The notes under the pieces: generated by a model
Told to the model about the DNA's origin: nothing
The model's input: the letters and a program-made list of their open reading frames with translations, nothing else
The model's database searches: none
Origin: Flavobacterium johnsoniae
GTDB taxonomy: Bacteria > Bacteroidota > Bacteroidia > Flavobacteriales > Flavobacteriaceae
NCBI RefSeq assembly: GCF_030388325.1
Contig: NZ_CP103794.1
Coordinates: 4,836,001-4,900,000 of the forward strand
Reading direction: 5' to 3'
Length of the DNA stretch: 64,000 nt
Shown here: positions 35,704-44,176 of the stretch, piece by piece
How positions within the stretch are numbered: position 1 is the first letter of the stretch
How the letters are laid out: every line of letters begins with the position of its first letter
Position numbers and translations under genes: made by a program

Positions 35704-36381
35704 AGTATAAAATTTTAAAAATACCTTCGTTTTTTAGAATTATTTTATGGTTGTCCTTAATTGATTAGAAATCTACTTACGAAATAGCTGAATTAAACGA
35801 AATTTAAACTCATAGCAATTTCTCATTTTTCCAAAAATTTTACTTTATTTTAATTCAACAAAATTTCATAAAAAGTAATTCGTAATCTAGATATTTTTTT
35901 TGTAAAGTTATATATTTAAAACAGCAGCTGTTAAGTATAAATACCTGTTTTTAAGACAAGTTCAAACTTAGATTATTTTAAGCGACTTCGGGAGCAAACA
36001 AAATAATTAATTATATCTGCTACATGCACACAACGGCCCTGCTCTGCTTCTCAGCCCGTTGAGAAGTATAGTACTCTCTCATCTTAATTCCTGCCACTGA
36101 TTCTCTTCTTTCCTTTTTCTCGGTTTTTTATGGAAGTGTTAGGATATAAGTCAACTGTTATGTACAGCAATTAAAATTGTCGCTTGGTGCATTATTAATT
36201 AGCACAACAATTGATATCAGTTAACGCCACACCATTGGATATTGGCAGGAGGTTTGGCTCCAAAATCGTCCAAGCACTAAAACTCCATGACATTGATGCC
36301 ATTGATTATCTCAACTGCTGATTAGTATTATTCATTACTGACAATGGAGAACTTCTCTGAAAAGCAGCACTGCATAGCAAT
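35704..36381. other. Gene-free spacer with decayed coding fragments
   Basis: AT-rich 680 bases between two defence units. The minus strand has a 35-codon open stretch at about 36024-36128 (RESVAGIKMREYYTS..) without homologue. The plus strand at about 36229-36321 reads LDIGRRFGSKIVQALKLHD before a stop, like the end of a histidine-kinase ATPase domain. A hairpin CTTCTCA-N6-TGAGAAG lies at 36047-36066. These look like remnants, not genes. Confidence 0.4.
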
Positions 36382-36413
36382 TAAAAAGCCCGCCGTTATT
36401 TTAACGGCAGGCT
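36382..36413 (-). terminator. Terminator of the CBASS operon
   Basis: AGCCcGCCGTT (36387-36397) pairs with AACGGCaGGCT (36402-36412); on the minus strand it is followed by TTTTTAA. It lies about 75 bases after the DUF3892 stop and 100 bases before it no other terminator is seen. Confidence 0.8.
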
Positions 36414-36486
36414 TCTGTGTTATCGCCACGCTCAGGCATCTCCTTTAGATCATAAATTACAGCACTGTTCTTAAAACATCGCCCCC

Positions 36487-36816
36487 CTAATAGATCCAGC
36501 TGTAATCAATTAAATGCCGAAGGTTATCCTGAACCGTACTATCATGGTTGCTTCTTAAAAACTTTCCGCTTGCGCCATTGACCACATGCACATCTTCTCC
36601 GCCCTGCCACATGGCTTCTTTGTATTTCCACATAAAGGTTTTAACAGTATTGTTTTTACTCTCCACCAGCGTAATAGTTTCCGCTTTTGATTTTTTAATT
36701 GCTTTATTGATGGTGTATCCTTTTCCATCTCTGTTTTTAATTCTTTCATGAACAGCATAATGGGTTATTCCCCCTTTATCATCTGTCCAGATTCCTGATA
36801 TTCTGTATTCAGCCAT
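36487..36816 (-). CDS. DUF3892-type small protein
   Basis: 109 residues from ATG at 36816 (MAEYRISGIWTDDKGGITHYAVHE). YRISGIW, ITHYAVH, AETITLVES and a WKYKEAMWQGGEDVHVVNG block match DUF3892. The product is a soluble small beta-rich protein. It is the last gene of the minus-strand CBASS unit, 44 bases after the E2 gene, but DUF3892 proteins also occur away from CBASS, so membership is uncertain. Confidence 0.75.
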   Translation of the reverse strand: MAEYRISGIWTDDKGGITHYAVHERIKNRDGKGYTINKAIKKSKAETITLVESKNNTVKTFMWKYKEAMWQGGEDVHVVNGASGKFLRSNHDSTVQDNLRHLIDYSWIY

Positions 36817-36860
36817 AATTTTTCTAGTTATATTGGTTAATTTTTGAGTTTTAATTTTTC

Positions 36861-37283
36861 TTAATGGGATGTCCCTCCCCCTTTCCATTCGCCTGTTTCC
36901 AGCCAGATTTCATAAAAAAACAGCCATTCGGATGCCCACATCAGTATGGTGTCTGACAGTAATCTGCCTCTGTTCCACTGAATCCCGTCAGGATAGAACA
37001 GGCAGAGCTGCTGGGTTTTCTGGTTATAAACATGCTTGAGCACTCTTTCTCCGGCAGGCATCCTGAGTTTTTTAGGCTCAAGGATGTAAATATCGGGAGA
37101 TTTACCCAGGAGATAGTCGATTTTCACCTTATAAGACCTGCTGAACGGAGTGGGCGTTAAATAGCCAACCCACTCCAGCCGTGTTCCCATATAAGTGCTG
37201 ATTTTTGAATCCGGAAAACTTTCCTTAAGAAATCTGGCCTGCGTCGGTATGGAGATAAAGCGCGTCTTATTCTTTATTGCCAT
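36861..37283 (-). CDS. E2-like conjugating protein of type II-short CBASS
   Basis: 140 residues from ATG at 37283, which overlaps the end of the CD-NTase gene by 17 bases. The family shape is clear: LEWVGYLTPTPFSRSYKV, then a Cys in QQLCLFYPDG (Cys94, the likely catalytic residue) and the strongly conserved C-terminal run SDTILMWASEWLFFYEIWLE-TGEWKGGG. In E2-only (type II-short) CBASS this protein modifies the CD-NTase to prime it. No E1 or JAB gene is present here, which is what defines the short type. A longer ORF upstream of this start lies inside the CD-NTase. Confidence 0.85.
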   Translation of the reverse strand: MAIKNKTRFISIPTQARFLKESFPDSKISTYMGTRLEWVGYLTPTPFSRSYKVKIDYLLGKSPDIYILEPKKLRMPAGERVLKHVYNQKTQQLCLFYPDGIQWNRGRLLSDTILMWASEWLFFYEIWLETGEWKGGGTSH

Positions 37284-38487
37284 GGAAGGTATGGTTTGGA
37301 ATCTTTTTATCCGCTGATTCGGTAATAATGCCAGAACCAGCCACAAAACCCAGTCTTCCCGACTCACGTGCCATTCTGGCGGATTCGCCGAATTCAGAAA
37401 GCGTTTTTGTTACCAGCTTATCCCCCATGGATCGGCGCATCGATTCATTTAGATTCTGTATCGTGTCGGCAGAAAGCAGCTTTGAGAAGAATCTCTTCGC
37501 CTCATCCAGCCAGAGATAGAAATTCAGTTCCCTTACCGGATGCTCCTCCCATTTGTCTGCAAAATTTTCACGATGGTCCACAGGATTTTCGATCCAGGTC
37601 ACGGTTTTTCCTCCAATGTTTTTTCTCTTTATATAACCAGGCATACCCTCCAATATATTCATAAGAGCATCATAGAGGTTAGCCTCATTACCGTAAGCTC
37701 TTGCTGCCAGAGTGGTTATGATAATGCTGATCGGCTTGTCATCATAGCTGAGCGAACTGCTTTCTGAAAACATCTGGTTGCGGTGCCTTTTCATCAGCTG
37801 GATCGCACGCTGCAGCGGCGTTTTAATTTCGTAATCCGGCACATCGTCAATCTTGACATTGTTTTTTGCCGAGAACATACGCCTTCCCTCATTAAGCTGC
37901 ACCAGCATCTGCGCCTTAAACCACTCCCTGTAGCCCAGAGGGTTGGATTTAGGCCAGCCTCTGCTGTAGAACTCATAGTCGGGATGCTCCTTATCTGTAA
38001 TGCTGATAGCCGTGTTGGAATAATCCTTAATCTCCGGCAGGCCCGTGATCGAGGGAGTAGAGTCCGGAATAGCAGCCAGAACATCCAGATGGAATCTGGT
38101 GGACTCGGCATAATCAATACGCCAGCATCTTCTCCCGTCAGGCCTGCAGACCATATCTTTATACATGCCCGAAAGCAGTCTGTCCCCGATCAGGTTCTTT
38201 AATCTCTTCTGGGTAAAAATCTGATGGGTTCCCCTTTTCAGTTCGCAGACCAGATCAATGTCAAGCTCATCCACATCCGAATCAGGTTTTGTCACTGTTC
38301 CCAACCCGAAGGATCCCTGCGGGTACATGTGCAGGTCATACTGTGCAATGGTCTCATCCCCTTTTAAGTAATTTGCCACTGCCTCATATTTTGCCACAGC
38401 TTCCTTGTGCTGGGTCGGGGTAATATCTAAAACCTGTCCCATTTTCTCTAAAATGGAAGCTAGGTACTCTTTTCTGATCTCATTCAT
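37267..38487 (-). CDS. CD-NTase cyclic oligonucleotide synthase (CBASS)
   Basis: 406 residues. Nucleotidyltransferase signature PQGSFGLGT (Gly58-Ser59) followed by VDELDIDLV with metal Asp76 and Asp78, and a third acidic strand FHLDVLAA (Asp135), all in the order required for a CD-NTase active site. On infection it makes a cyclic oligonucleotide second messenger that turns on the SAVED effector encoded just upstream. The nucleotide product cannot be read from sequence. The gene follows the effector by 4 bases and overlaps the E2 gene. Confidence 0.92.
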   Translation of the reverse strand: MNEIRKEYLASILEKMGQVLDITPTQHKEAVAKYEAVANYLKGDETIAQYDLHMYPQGSFGLGTVTKPDSDVDELDIDLVCELKRGTHQIFTQKRLKNLIGDRLLSGMYKDMVCRPDGRRCWRIDYAESTRFHLDVLAAIPDSTPSITGLPEIKDYSNTAISITDKEHPDYEFYSRGWPKSNPLGYREWFKAQMLVQLNEGRRMFSAKNNVKIDDVPDYEIKTPLQRAIQLMKRHRNQMFSESSSLSYDDKPISIIITTLAARAYGNEANLYDALMNILEGMPGYIKRKNIGGKTVTWIENPVDHRENFADKWEEHPVRELNFYLWLDEAKRFFSKLLSADTIQNLNESMRRSMGDKLVTKTLSEFGESARMARESGRLGFVAGSGIITESADKKIPNHTFHGNKE

Positions 38488-38491
38488 CTTC

Positions 38492-39643
38492 TTACGCTCT
38501 TTTGATTTCTATTGTTTTTAAAAATTTGTCCCTTCCATCGTATAACACCAGAGGCAGGTCCACTTTAGGCATCCACGATCTCCCGAATTCAACCGCCGCC
38601 GAAACAGGCATTGCCGGAAAAACATGAAGCTCGCCGTGATGTCCGTGCTCCTGCTTTATCCGGTTCAAGGCATGCCGTGCCGCTATTCTTAACTTAGGCA
38701 GAATATCGGCGCTTTTTAAGAAATCAAGTCTGGGATCATCGATGGTAAGCTTCCAGATCGAAACATCCTGCTCAGGAAAAACATCCAGAATTCTCTCATC
38801 ACTGATATCGGCGCTGAATGAAATATTTAATACCGCAGTTCCGCTTTTGGACGATGGCTCCTTCAGGGTGAAATCGCCGAAATCTGACGTATCATTCCAC
38901 TGCCAGCCCTGCGGTTCCCTGTGGTACTGATAGGTGTCCACTTTGTACTTATCGCCGAGCAAAACCCCAAGTTTTACCAGCAGCGGCATCGGAGCAAAAG
39001 GAAATACCGAAAAATGCTCAGCCGAAGAATTAAGGTACGGCTGGATTTTCTTCTCAAAATAAGTTTCCAACGACCTGCTCTCATACTCCCAGTACAGCCC
39101 TTCGCTGTCTTCCACCACCGTATTATCCGGTCCCAGATGTACAGTTTCCTTATGAGGAAAACAGTTTTTCTGCACAATCATCCGGCGCATGGCACCGGCA
39201 TCCATCGGAGGATTGAATTTTCCGATTTTAGCATTGTACAGAATCAGACGTGTCCTGAAAGTGCCGTCAATACCGGTCAGATACTCGATTCTCTGCTCAT
39301 GTTCCTGCTTCATTTCCAGAAGAAGCCCAGCAGGGTGCTCATCCTTCTCCTCCCTGTCGATTTTTCTGTGGCAGGCGTCGCACATCAGCATTAAATTGGA
39401 AAAATCAGTCTCCAGCTCCGGAGACTTCATCGCATCATATCTGGCCGAACCCGGGGCGTAACCGTAAATATGGGCTATATAGGATTTATTTAGATCCTTA
39501 AAGGTCAGGCTGTCTTCAAATAAAATCTCGTTGCAGCCGCGGTACTGGCACCTCCCTCCCGACTTAAGCCAGAGCTTCAGCTTGACTTTCGGGTCAATCG
39601 GAGGTCTTTTTACTTTCTTGGTTTTGGTTTGGTTCTCCTTCAT
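38492..39643 (-). CDS. cap5: Cap5-type HNH-SAVED effector nuclease (CBASS)
   Basis: 383 residues. N-terminal HNH domain: Cys32 and Cys37 (GGRCQYRGC), the HNH His58 in YIAHIYG, Asn83 (FSNLMLM), and Cys88, Cys91, His92 (CDACH), so zinc and catalytic positions are intact. The C-terminal half (about 185-383) is a SAVED cyclic-nucleotide sensor, ending in HGELHVFPAMPVSAAVEFGR. Binding the CD-NTase product makes it assemble and cut DNA without sequence choice, killing the infected cell. It is the first gene of the CBASS operon. Confidence 0.92.
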   Translation of the reverse strand: MKENQTKTKKVKRPPIDPKVKLKLWLKSGGRCQYRGCNEILFEDSLTFKDLNKSYIAHIYGYAPGSARYDAMKSPELETDFSNLMLMCDACHRKIDREEKDEHPAGLLLEMKQEHEQRIEYLTGIDGTFRTRLILYNAKIGKFNPPMDAGAMRRMIVQKNCFPHKETVHLGPDNTVVEDSEGLYWEYESRSLETYFEKKIQPYLNSSAEHFSVFPFAPMPLLVKLGVLLGDKYKVDTYQYHREPQGWQWNDTSDFGDFTLKEPSSKSGTAVLNISFSADISDERILDVFPEQDVSIWKLTIDDPRLDFLKSADILPKLRIAARHALNRIKQEHGHHGELHVFPAMPVSAAVEFGRSWMPKVDLPLVLYDGRDKFLKTIEIKRA

Positions 39644-40180
39644 TCTAATACTAATTTTTTAATTGTTCTCATACACATCTGTATTTTTAAAAGTTCAAAT
39701 TCGACCGGCATTGAACAGCTCCGAAAAAGAAATTTGTCAAAAAGTTTGCAGGAGAAAAACAAATTACTATTTTTGCACCCGTATTAAGTGAATCTTCTTT
39801 TTAATAATTCACATAACAAGCCTCAGATTTGGGAAGTCTTTGTGGCAGTTTTCTTCATAACAGCATATGACATCCAACTGTCATGCCAATGCTGAAAATT
39901 CAAGTAATTTTTTACTATTATTTTATTAAAAAAGTGTTAACAAATTAGGAATCAGAATTTTAATTCTTTATATTAAGAAACTGACAATAATGACATTAAT
40001 ATTTTTTTAACATTAATTAAGTGTCATTCTGGCATAATTATTCTTTTTCAACTCTAATGTTAAAATTTAACGCTGCCTTTTAATGAAACCAGTGCAGATT
40101 GGCACTCCAAACGTTGCATTTCCACCCTCCGGCTTGAATGTCTTTCGTCGCTCATGATTTTGAAATTTAATGATACGCAT
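39644..40180. other. CBASS upstream spacer with ATGACA/TGTCAT inverted repeats
   Basis: AT-rich spacer. ATGACA-N6-TGTCAT occurs at 39867-39884 (extended by GCAT and ATGC), and AATGACA (39989-39995) pairs with TGTCATT (40022-40028). The same half-site in two inverted pairs suggests a regulator controlling the CBASS operon. No ORF of substance is seen in it. Confidence 0.35.
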
Positions 40181-40210
40181 AAAAAAAACCATCAGGATTC
40201 TGATAGGTTT
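40181..40210 (-). terminator. Terminator after the small basic ORF
   Basis: On the minus strand: AAACC-T-ATCAG, loop AATC, CTGAT-GGTTT, then eight T in all. It begins 7 bases after the stop at 40217 and so supports that small ORF being a gene. Confidence 0.65.
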
Positions 40211-40216
40211 TCTACA

Positions 40217-40387
40217 TCAAAACTGCTGAAATATGCCAGGGCAGACAGTCGCAGATTTTCTTTTTCCCGAACTTTTAGACGGCTTCAGCGAAGAGGTGTT
40301 TCCTGGCGTGCTTTTGTTGTCATGCTGACGTCTGTTAGGCTTGCCCGTGGAATCTGCAATTCTTTTCGGTCCAGATTTAAGTGCCAT
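40217..40387 (-). CDS. Small basic hypothetical protein
   Basis: 56 residues from the ATG at 40387 (MALKSGPKRIADSTGKPNRR), rich in Lys, Ser, Pro and Arg, without hydrophobic segment. A terminator follows immediately. No family recognised; an antisense frame (40154-40402) overlaps it but has no terminator and no better start. Nucleic-acid binding is possible from the charge but unsupported. Confidence 0.4.
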   Translation of the reverse strand: MALKSGPKRIADSTGKPNRRQHDNKSTPGNTSSLKPSKSSGKRKSATVCPGIFQQF

Positions 40388-40603
40388 GCTTTTAAAGTTT
40401 AATTGGTTGTACAACACAAAAACAAACAATTTTAATATAAGAAAATACACATAAGAAAACCCTGCTTACAGATCATTTTTTGATCTAAATACAAATGCCA
40501 GGTTATTCTCGTGTCTGAAAAGAACCGCAGAGATGGCTCAAAATTCATATCTTTACTTGTTTTCAAGCAGCATTAACGGCAGACTTATAAAATACTGAGC
40601 TAA

Positions 40604-41449
40604 ATGAAAGACCAAAAGGAACTTGACTGGAGAAAATACGAATCGGTCACAAAATATATTTATGAAACTCTAGGACAGGAATATCAAATACACATTGAGG
40701 GATATGGAAAAGACTGCAAAATAACCGGAAAGTCCGGAGTGAAGCATCAGATTGACGTATTGACATCTGAAACAGATGACACCGGAACTTATTGGACAGC
40801 AATAGAATGCAAATACTGGGATAAAAAAGTTACCAAAGACACCGTAATGAAGCTCTTGGCCATCATTAATGATACTGAAATAAAACGAGGAATTATAGTA
40901 TCAAAAAGCGGCTATACCCCCGATGCGCAGCAATTCGCCAAATACAATAACATCTTAATTGTCCAGCTTAGAGAAGCCGGTGCAAAGGAAAAAAAACGAC
41001 AGGAGACAGTACACTTTTTTGATCTGGGGATCAACATAAAAATAAACATAAGACGCCCCGTAGTCACAAACATTGCCGCACTGGGACTTGATGGTAAAGT
41101 AATTGAGCTCAGCGAAAGCCAGCAGTATATTATCTTTATTAAAAAGGCACAAGGGACCAAAAGCAACCTATTTGATGAAATAATGGCATTCAAAGAATTC
41201 CTCAACAATCAGAAACCGTTTGAAACAGCAACTCGACTGCATGAGTACAAGACTGCAGATTTGCATCTTCAGGACGGCATCCACAAAATAAAAAGTATTG
41301 CCTTTACCGGTTTATTAACAGTTCAGGACCAAAATCAGAACAGGATTTTCTCGATTGTTGACAAGGTGTGGCTGATAATGGAAAAAATTTTCGAGAAGCA
41401 GACATTTATCATTTCTGAAACTGGAATGATTGCCCAAAATATACGATAA
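40604..41449 (+). CDS. Mrr-like restriction endonuclease
   Basis: 281 residues. The N-terminal 120 residues carry the Mrr-type PD-(D/E)XK core: helix with WRKYESVTKYIYETLGQEY, then GVKHQIDVL (catalytic Asp) and WTAIECKYW (Glu-x-Lys), then GIIVSKSGYTPDAQQFA as in Mrr_cat domains. It probably cuts foreign or modified DNA. No methyltransferase is adjacent; the C5 methyltransferase in the tra operon is 34 kb away. The C-terminal half is unassigned. Placed right after the CBASS operon on the opposite strand. Confidence 0.85.
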   Translation: MKDQKELDWRKYESVTKYIYETLGQEYQIHIEGYGKDCKITGKSGVKHQIDVLTSETDDTGTYWTAIECKYWDKKVTKDTVMKLLAIINDTEIKRGIIVSKSGYTPDAQQFAKYNNILIVQLREAGAKEKKRQETVHFFDLGINIKINIRRPVVTNIAALGLDGKVIELSESQQYIIFIKKAQGTKSNLFDEIMAFKEFLNNQKPFETATRLHEYKTADLHLQDGIHKIKSIAFTGLLTVQDQNQNRIFSIVDKVWLIMEKIFEKQTFIISETGMIAQNIR

Positions 41450-41861
41450 ACAAAATCAGAAGTATTAAACTAAGAAATTTAATGAGATAGCTTTAACATT
41501 TAAACTTCAAACTAAAGTCTTTTCGGTTTTAGGTGCACATCTAACAGAATGAATACTTTTTTACCAGAGAAATTCATGGTATTTGTAGATATTTGACCAA
41601 TATAAATTTTGTGACTGAATCATGGCAAATTGCATTCTGAAAAATAAACAATTCAGTAAATTCAAATCTTAAACTATTTTAGGTTCATATATATTAGACA
41701 AAGGCAAAAAATTACAAAAGCCACTAATTCAAGTTTTATGGCAAAATCGTGGCACTTGCAGTTTTAGGAAACGATAAGCATAGTAAAATTAAGGCCTAAG
41801 GAGCTTAGGTTCGAAACTGTATACAAATATTTACAAGGCAATGGCTAAGCTGGAAAAAATT
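41450..41861. other. Gene-free AT-rich spacer
   Basis: About 410 bases with no ORF above 30 codons. Two related short blocks, TTTTAGGTGCACAT near 41528 and TTTTAGGTTCATAT near 41677, look like decayed copies of one another. Nothing else seen. Confidence 0.35.
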
Positions 41862-41898
41862 AAAAAGCCTGCAGAAATTATATTTCTGCAGGCTTTTC
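41862..41898. terminator. Bidirectional terminator
   Basis: Perfect 16-base arms, AAAAGCCTGCAGAAAT (41863-41878) and its complement (41882-41897), with A and T runs on both sides. It ends the lipoprotein gene on the minus strand. Confidence 0.9.
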
Positions 41899-41932
41899 GA
41901 ATTAATAATCACCATTTATTTTAATTAAGAAC

Positions 41933-42142
41933 CTACTTTGCTGGCGGCGGAGTCATGGTTTTAGAGGTATCGGTCCCAACAGTATCGGCTGGAACCGTAC
42001 TGATGGTATCAGCCACAACAGCAGAGCTGTCTGCATAAGTATCATTGGTTTCAGCAGGAACTGTCTCATTTTTTTTACACGAAATGGAAAGCCCTGCAAG
42101 CACCAGCAGAATTGCAAACCCAGATTTAAAATTGATTTTCAT
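41933..42142 (-). CDS. Small Thr/Asp-rich lipoprotein
   Basis: 69 residues. Signal with lipobox LSISC-KK (Cys about residue 22); the mature part is a low-complexity run rich in Thr, Asp, Ser, Ala and Pro (DTISTVPADTVGTDTS), ending MTPPPAK. Probably anchored in the outer membrane; no known domain. A strong terminator follows 35 bases later. Confidence 0.65.
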   Translation of the reverse strand: MKINFKSGFAILLVLAGLSISCKKNETVPAETNDTYADSSAVVADTISTVPADTVGTDTSKTMTPPPAK

Positions 42143-42278
42143 AACAATATATTTTTTTAGTTTGAAATCCCAAGTTAAAAGAAAACCTGCTTATATTCTT
42201 ACATAATTTCAGTGTTTTATTACAAAAGTTTATGGTAAAATCTAAAAATCAGCAAGTTTTTTTTTAAATAGACCGCCA

Positions 42279-42419
42279 TTACACTATTACTGAAACCAGC
42301 AGCACGGCAATAAAGAATACTATTGAAATGACCATTGCATTTATTATAGCTCCTTTTCTCTTCTGTGATTGCTGTGCACGGTCGATAATGTGCTTTTTAT
42401 TGCTTTTAAATAGTTTCAT
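42279..42419 (-). CDS. Short single-helix membrane protein
   Basis: 46 residues: a basic N-terminus (MKLFKSNKKHIIDRAQQSQ KRK) and one C-terminal transmembrane helix (MVISIVFFIAVLLVSVIV). Below usual annotation length but well formed, with the ATG at 42419 and TAA at 42279. It lies between the lipoprotein and the membrane protein at 42677. Function unknown. Confidence 0.5.
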   Translation of the reverse strand: MKLFKSNKKHIIDRAQQSQKRKGAIINAMVISIVFFIAVLLVSVIV

Positions 42420-42676
42420 TCCGCTGTGATTTTATAATTTTAAAGAAAACGTAAAAATACTGCCCCATGATTTAAAAAGCTTACAGCTTTAAAATCAGGT
42501 TTTTCATAATTGGAACATCCTGCATTCCTGTTTTATAAAATAGCCAGCTGGTAAAGAAAGACCTATTTTTTTTGACAGAATGCTTACATAATTAAAAATC
42601 AATAAATTAAATCCTTCCGTATGTGCAGAAAAAGATCCTTGTTTCAATGAAAGGCCGCAAATTGAAAACAAAATAT

Positions 42677-43132
42677 TTAATCGGCTCTAAACCTGCTGTT
42701 TCTGCAGAGCATCAGAACAAGTGTCACCACAATGCACGAGGCGCTTCCTTCAAATAAAAGGCAAAGGATATAGATGGGAACCGAAGGTTCCGCTCCGAAC
42801 ATAAAGGTCTGGGACAAGGATTCAACGTAATGGTCACCTCCCCGGGCATAACTGTACATCATAAGTGCAGCAAGACTAAGCACTACGCCTATAAACGAAG
42901 TAATCATGGCTGATACCGCATTAAAAAGAAAATTATTCTGTCCTTGGGAAAGGTTAATGTTTAAAATCCTGTTTACGCCGTAAAATATAAAAAACACATT
43001 CAATAAACGCAGATAAAATACATGGGAGAGATTCAAAAACTCCATGAGTAAAAAGAAAAACGCAACTCCTGCAAAAATGATCAGGCCGCCGCTTAATTCC
43101 TTAGGAACAGTGGATGAGTATGTTGTTTTCAT
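42677..43132 (-). CDS. Hypothetical four-helix membrane protein
   Basis: 151 residues with four hydrophobic helices (about 15-35, 45-60, 75-95 and 118-140). The third is followed by a small polar loop YSARGGDHYVE that would be exposed. No family recognised. It stands alone; the upstream spacer to 43645 holds the structured element at 43354-43470. Confidence 0.6.
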   Translation of the reverse strand: MKTTYSSTVPKELSGGLIIFAGVAFFFLLMEFLNLSHVFYLRLLNVFFIFYGVNRILNINLSQGQNNFLFNAVSAMITSFIGVVLSLAALMMYSYARGGDHYVESLSQTFMFGAEPSVPIYILCLLFEGSASCIVVTLVLMLCRNSRFRAD

Positions 43133-43353
43133 AATAATTAAATTTTATTCGTATAAACTTCAAATTTAACACAGCTTTTCCCCGCTGCGTTATAAAATTA
43201 AAATACAGCTCTTACAAAATACACAGCACTAAATCACTGATAATCCAATAATTGCACTTGAAATAAATACAATACTAAAATAAAAAAAATGAAAGAATTG
43301 CAGTTTTCTGATTTTCTTTGATGCGCATAAAGTTTATAGCACACGTCCGCCGA

Positions 43354-43470
43354 CAAAAAAAGCCCCTCAAAATTCAAGGAGCTTTCTGACAGCCGGCGGG
43401 TGCCTGAAATGGTATGCGGTAACTAACTAAATCATTGTACAGAACCTTCAGACGAACCCCGCCGGTCCCC
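43354..43470 (-). ncRNA. Structured element with GC-rich stem and terminator
   Basis: In an AT-rich spacer, AGCCGGCGGGT (43391-43401) pairs with ACCCCGCCGGT (43456-43466), enclosing 54 bases. Read on the minus strand it is followed by a terminator-like hairpin (AAAGC..GCTTT, 43359-43385) and seven T. Read on the plus strand the stem is followed by eight T at 43473-43480. No ORF lies inside. It could be a short non-coding RNA or a leader; orientation is uncertain, and minus is favoured because that side has a complete terminator. Confidence 0.4.
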
Positions 43471-43645
43471 TGTTTTTTTTCTGACTGATTAAATTGCTGT
43501 TTACCTTTACCAGTATATAGCAAATTTACCAAAACCTAAGGCAGATCACTTACAGTATATCCTTTTAGAATTACATCTTTTTAAGGCTTAAGCCCATTCT
43601 TTTGACAATTTGATTTAATCATTCTCCGGATCTGGCGGCGTACAA

Positions 43646-43828
43646 ATGGTATTTATACGTCCTTTAAAAAAAAAAGCAGCACGCTTTGGCCTTAACGATA
43701 TAAAACCAAATCATTCTGGCAAAAAAGTACAGGCAAATACGGGCAAAGGGCTGGGCTCCAGAATAGTGAAAACCCTGATCGAAAACAGAAGCCCGGCGGG
43801 CTGTAAAAGCAATGCCGGCCTTGTCTGA
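43646..43828 (+). pseudogene. Decayed fragment resembling a histidine-kinase C-terminus
   Basis: A 60-codon frame contains GKGLGSRIVKTLIENRS, which resembles the G-box end of a HATPase domain, but no kinase body precedes it. A similar remnant (RFGSKIVQALKLHD) lies at about 36250. I take both as leftovers of the same kind of gene, or as chance; a working product is unlikely. Confidence 0.25.
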
Positions 43829-43855
43829 TATATGATTTTGGATTATTTTTGCAGC

Positions 43856-44104
43856 ATGAATTACGAAGATATAAAAAGACATTTTGAAGCGTTTCCTCCT
43901 CCCCTTGAGGTGGAATGGAAGCCCTGGGCAAAGATTACAGATACGCAGCTTTTTTTGAAGAGCTGCTACATCGGCATCCGTAATTTCAACGGTCCTGTAG
44001 AGAGATGCCCGGCCTGGTGGCATCTCAAGGATTTTTACCTGCACATCAAACGCACCATGCCCAATCAGGGAATTACTGAAAAAGAAACTGCCCCTGAAGA
44101 ATAA
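43856..44104 (+). CDS. DUF6965-like small protein
   Basis: 82 residues from the ATG at 43856 (MNYEDIKRHFEAFPPPLEVEW). The form MNYEDIKxxF..PPLEVEWKPWAKITDTQLFL..CYIGIRNFNG resembles the DUF6965 family of small Bacteroidota proteins; the middle is aromatic-rich and ends WHLKDFYLHIKR. Soluble, unknown function. The earlier in-frame ATG at 43832 adds eight residues. Confidence 0.5.
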   Translation: MNYEDIKRHFEAFPPPLEVEWKPWAKITDTQLFLKSCYIGIRNFNGPVERCPAWWHLKDFYLHIKRTMPNQGITEKETAPEE

Positions 44105-44176
44105 AGCCCTGTCCTGTAAGATCTTGTATGATTAAAAATCCGCAAGCATTCAGATCCCTCATCATTATTTTTATCT

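Noticed and set aside
38492..39643. HNH gene as homing endonuclease or restriction enzyme
   Set aside because: The C-terminal SAVED domain and the neighbouring CD-NTase and E2 genes make it a CBASS effector.
40154..40402. 82-residue plus-strand frame opposite the small basic ORF
   Set aside because: No terminator on this strand and Arg/Phe/Ser-rich shadow character; the minus frame is better supported.
43664..44044. 126-residue minus-strand frame
   Set aside because: Overlaps the DUF6965-like gene and a decayed fragment; no family features.
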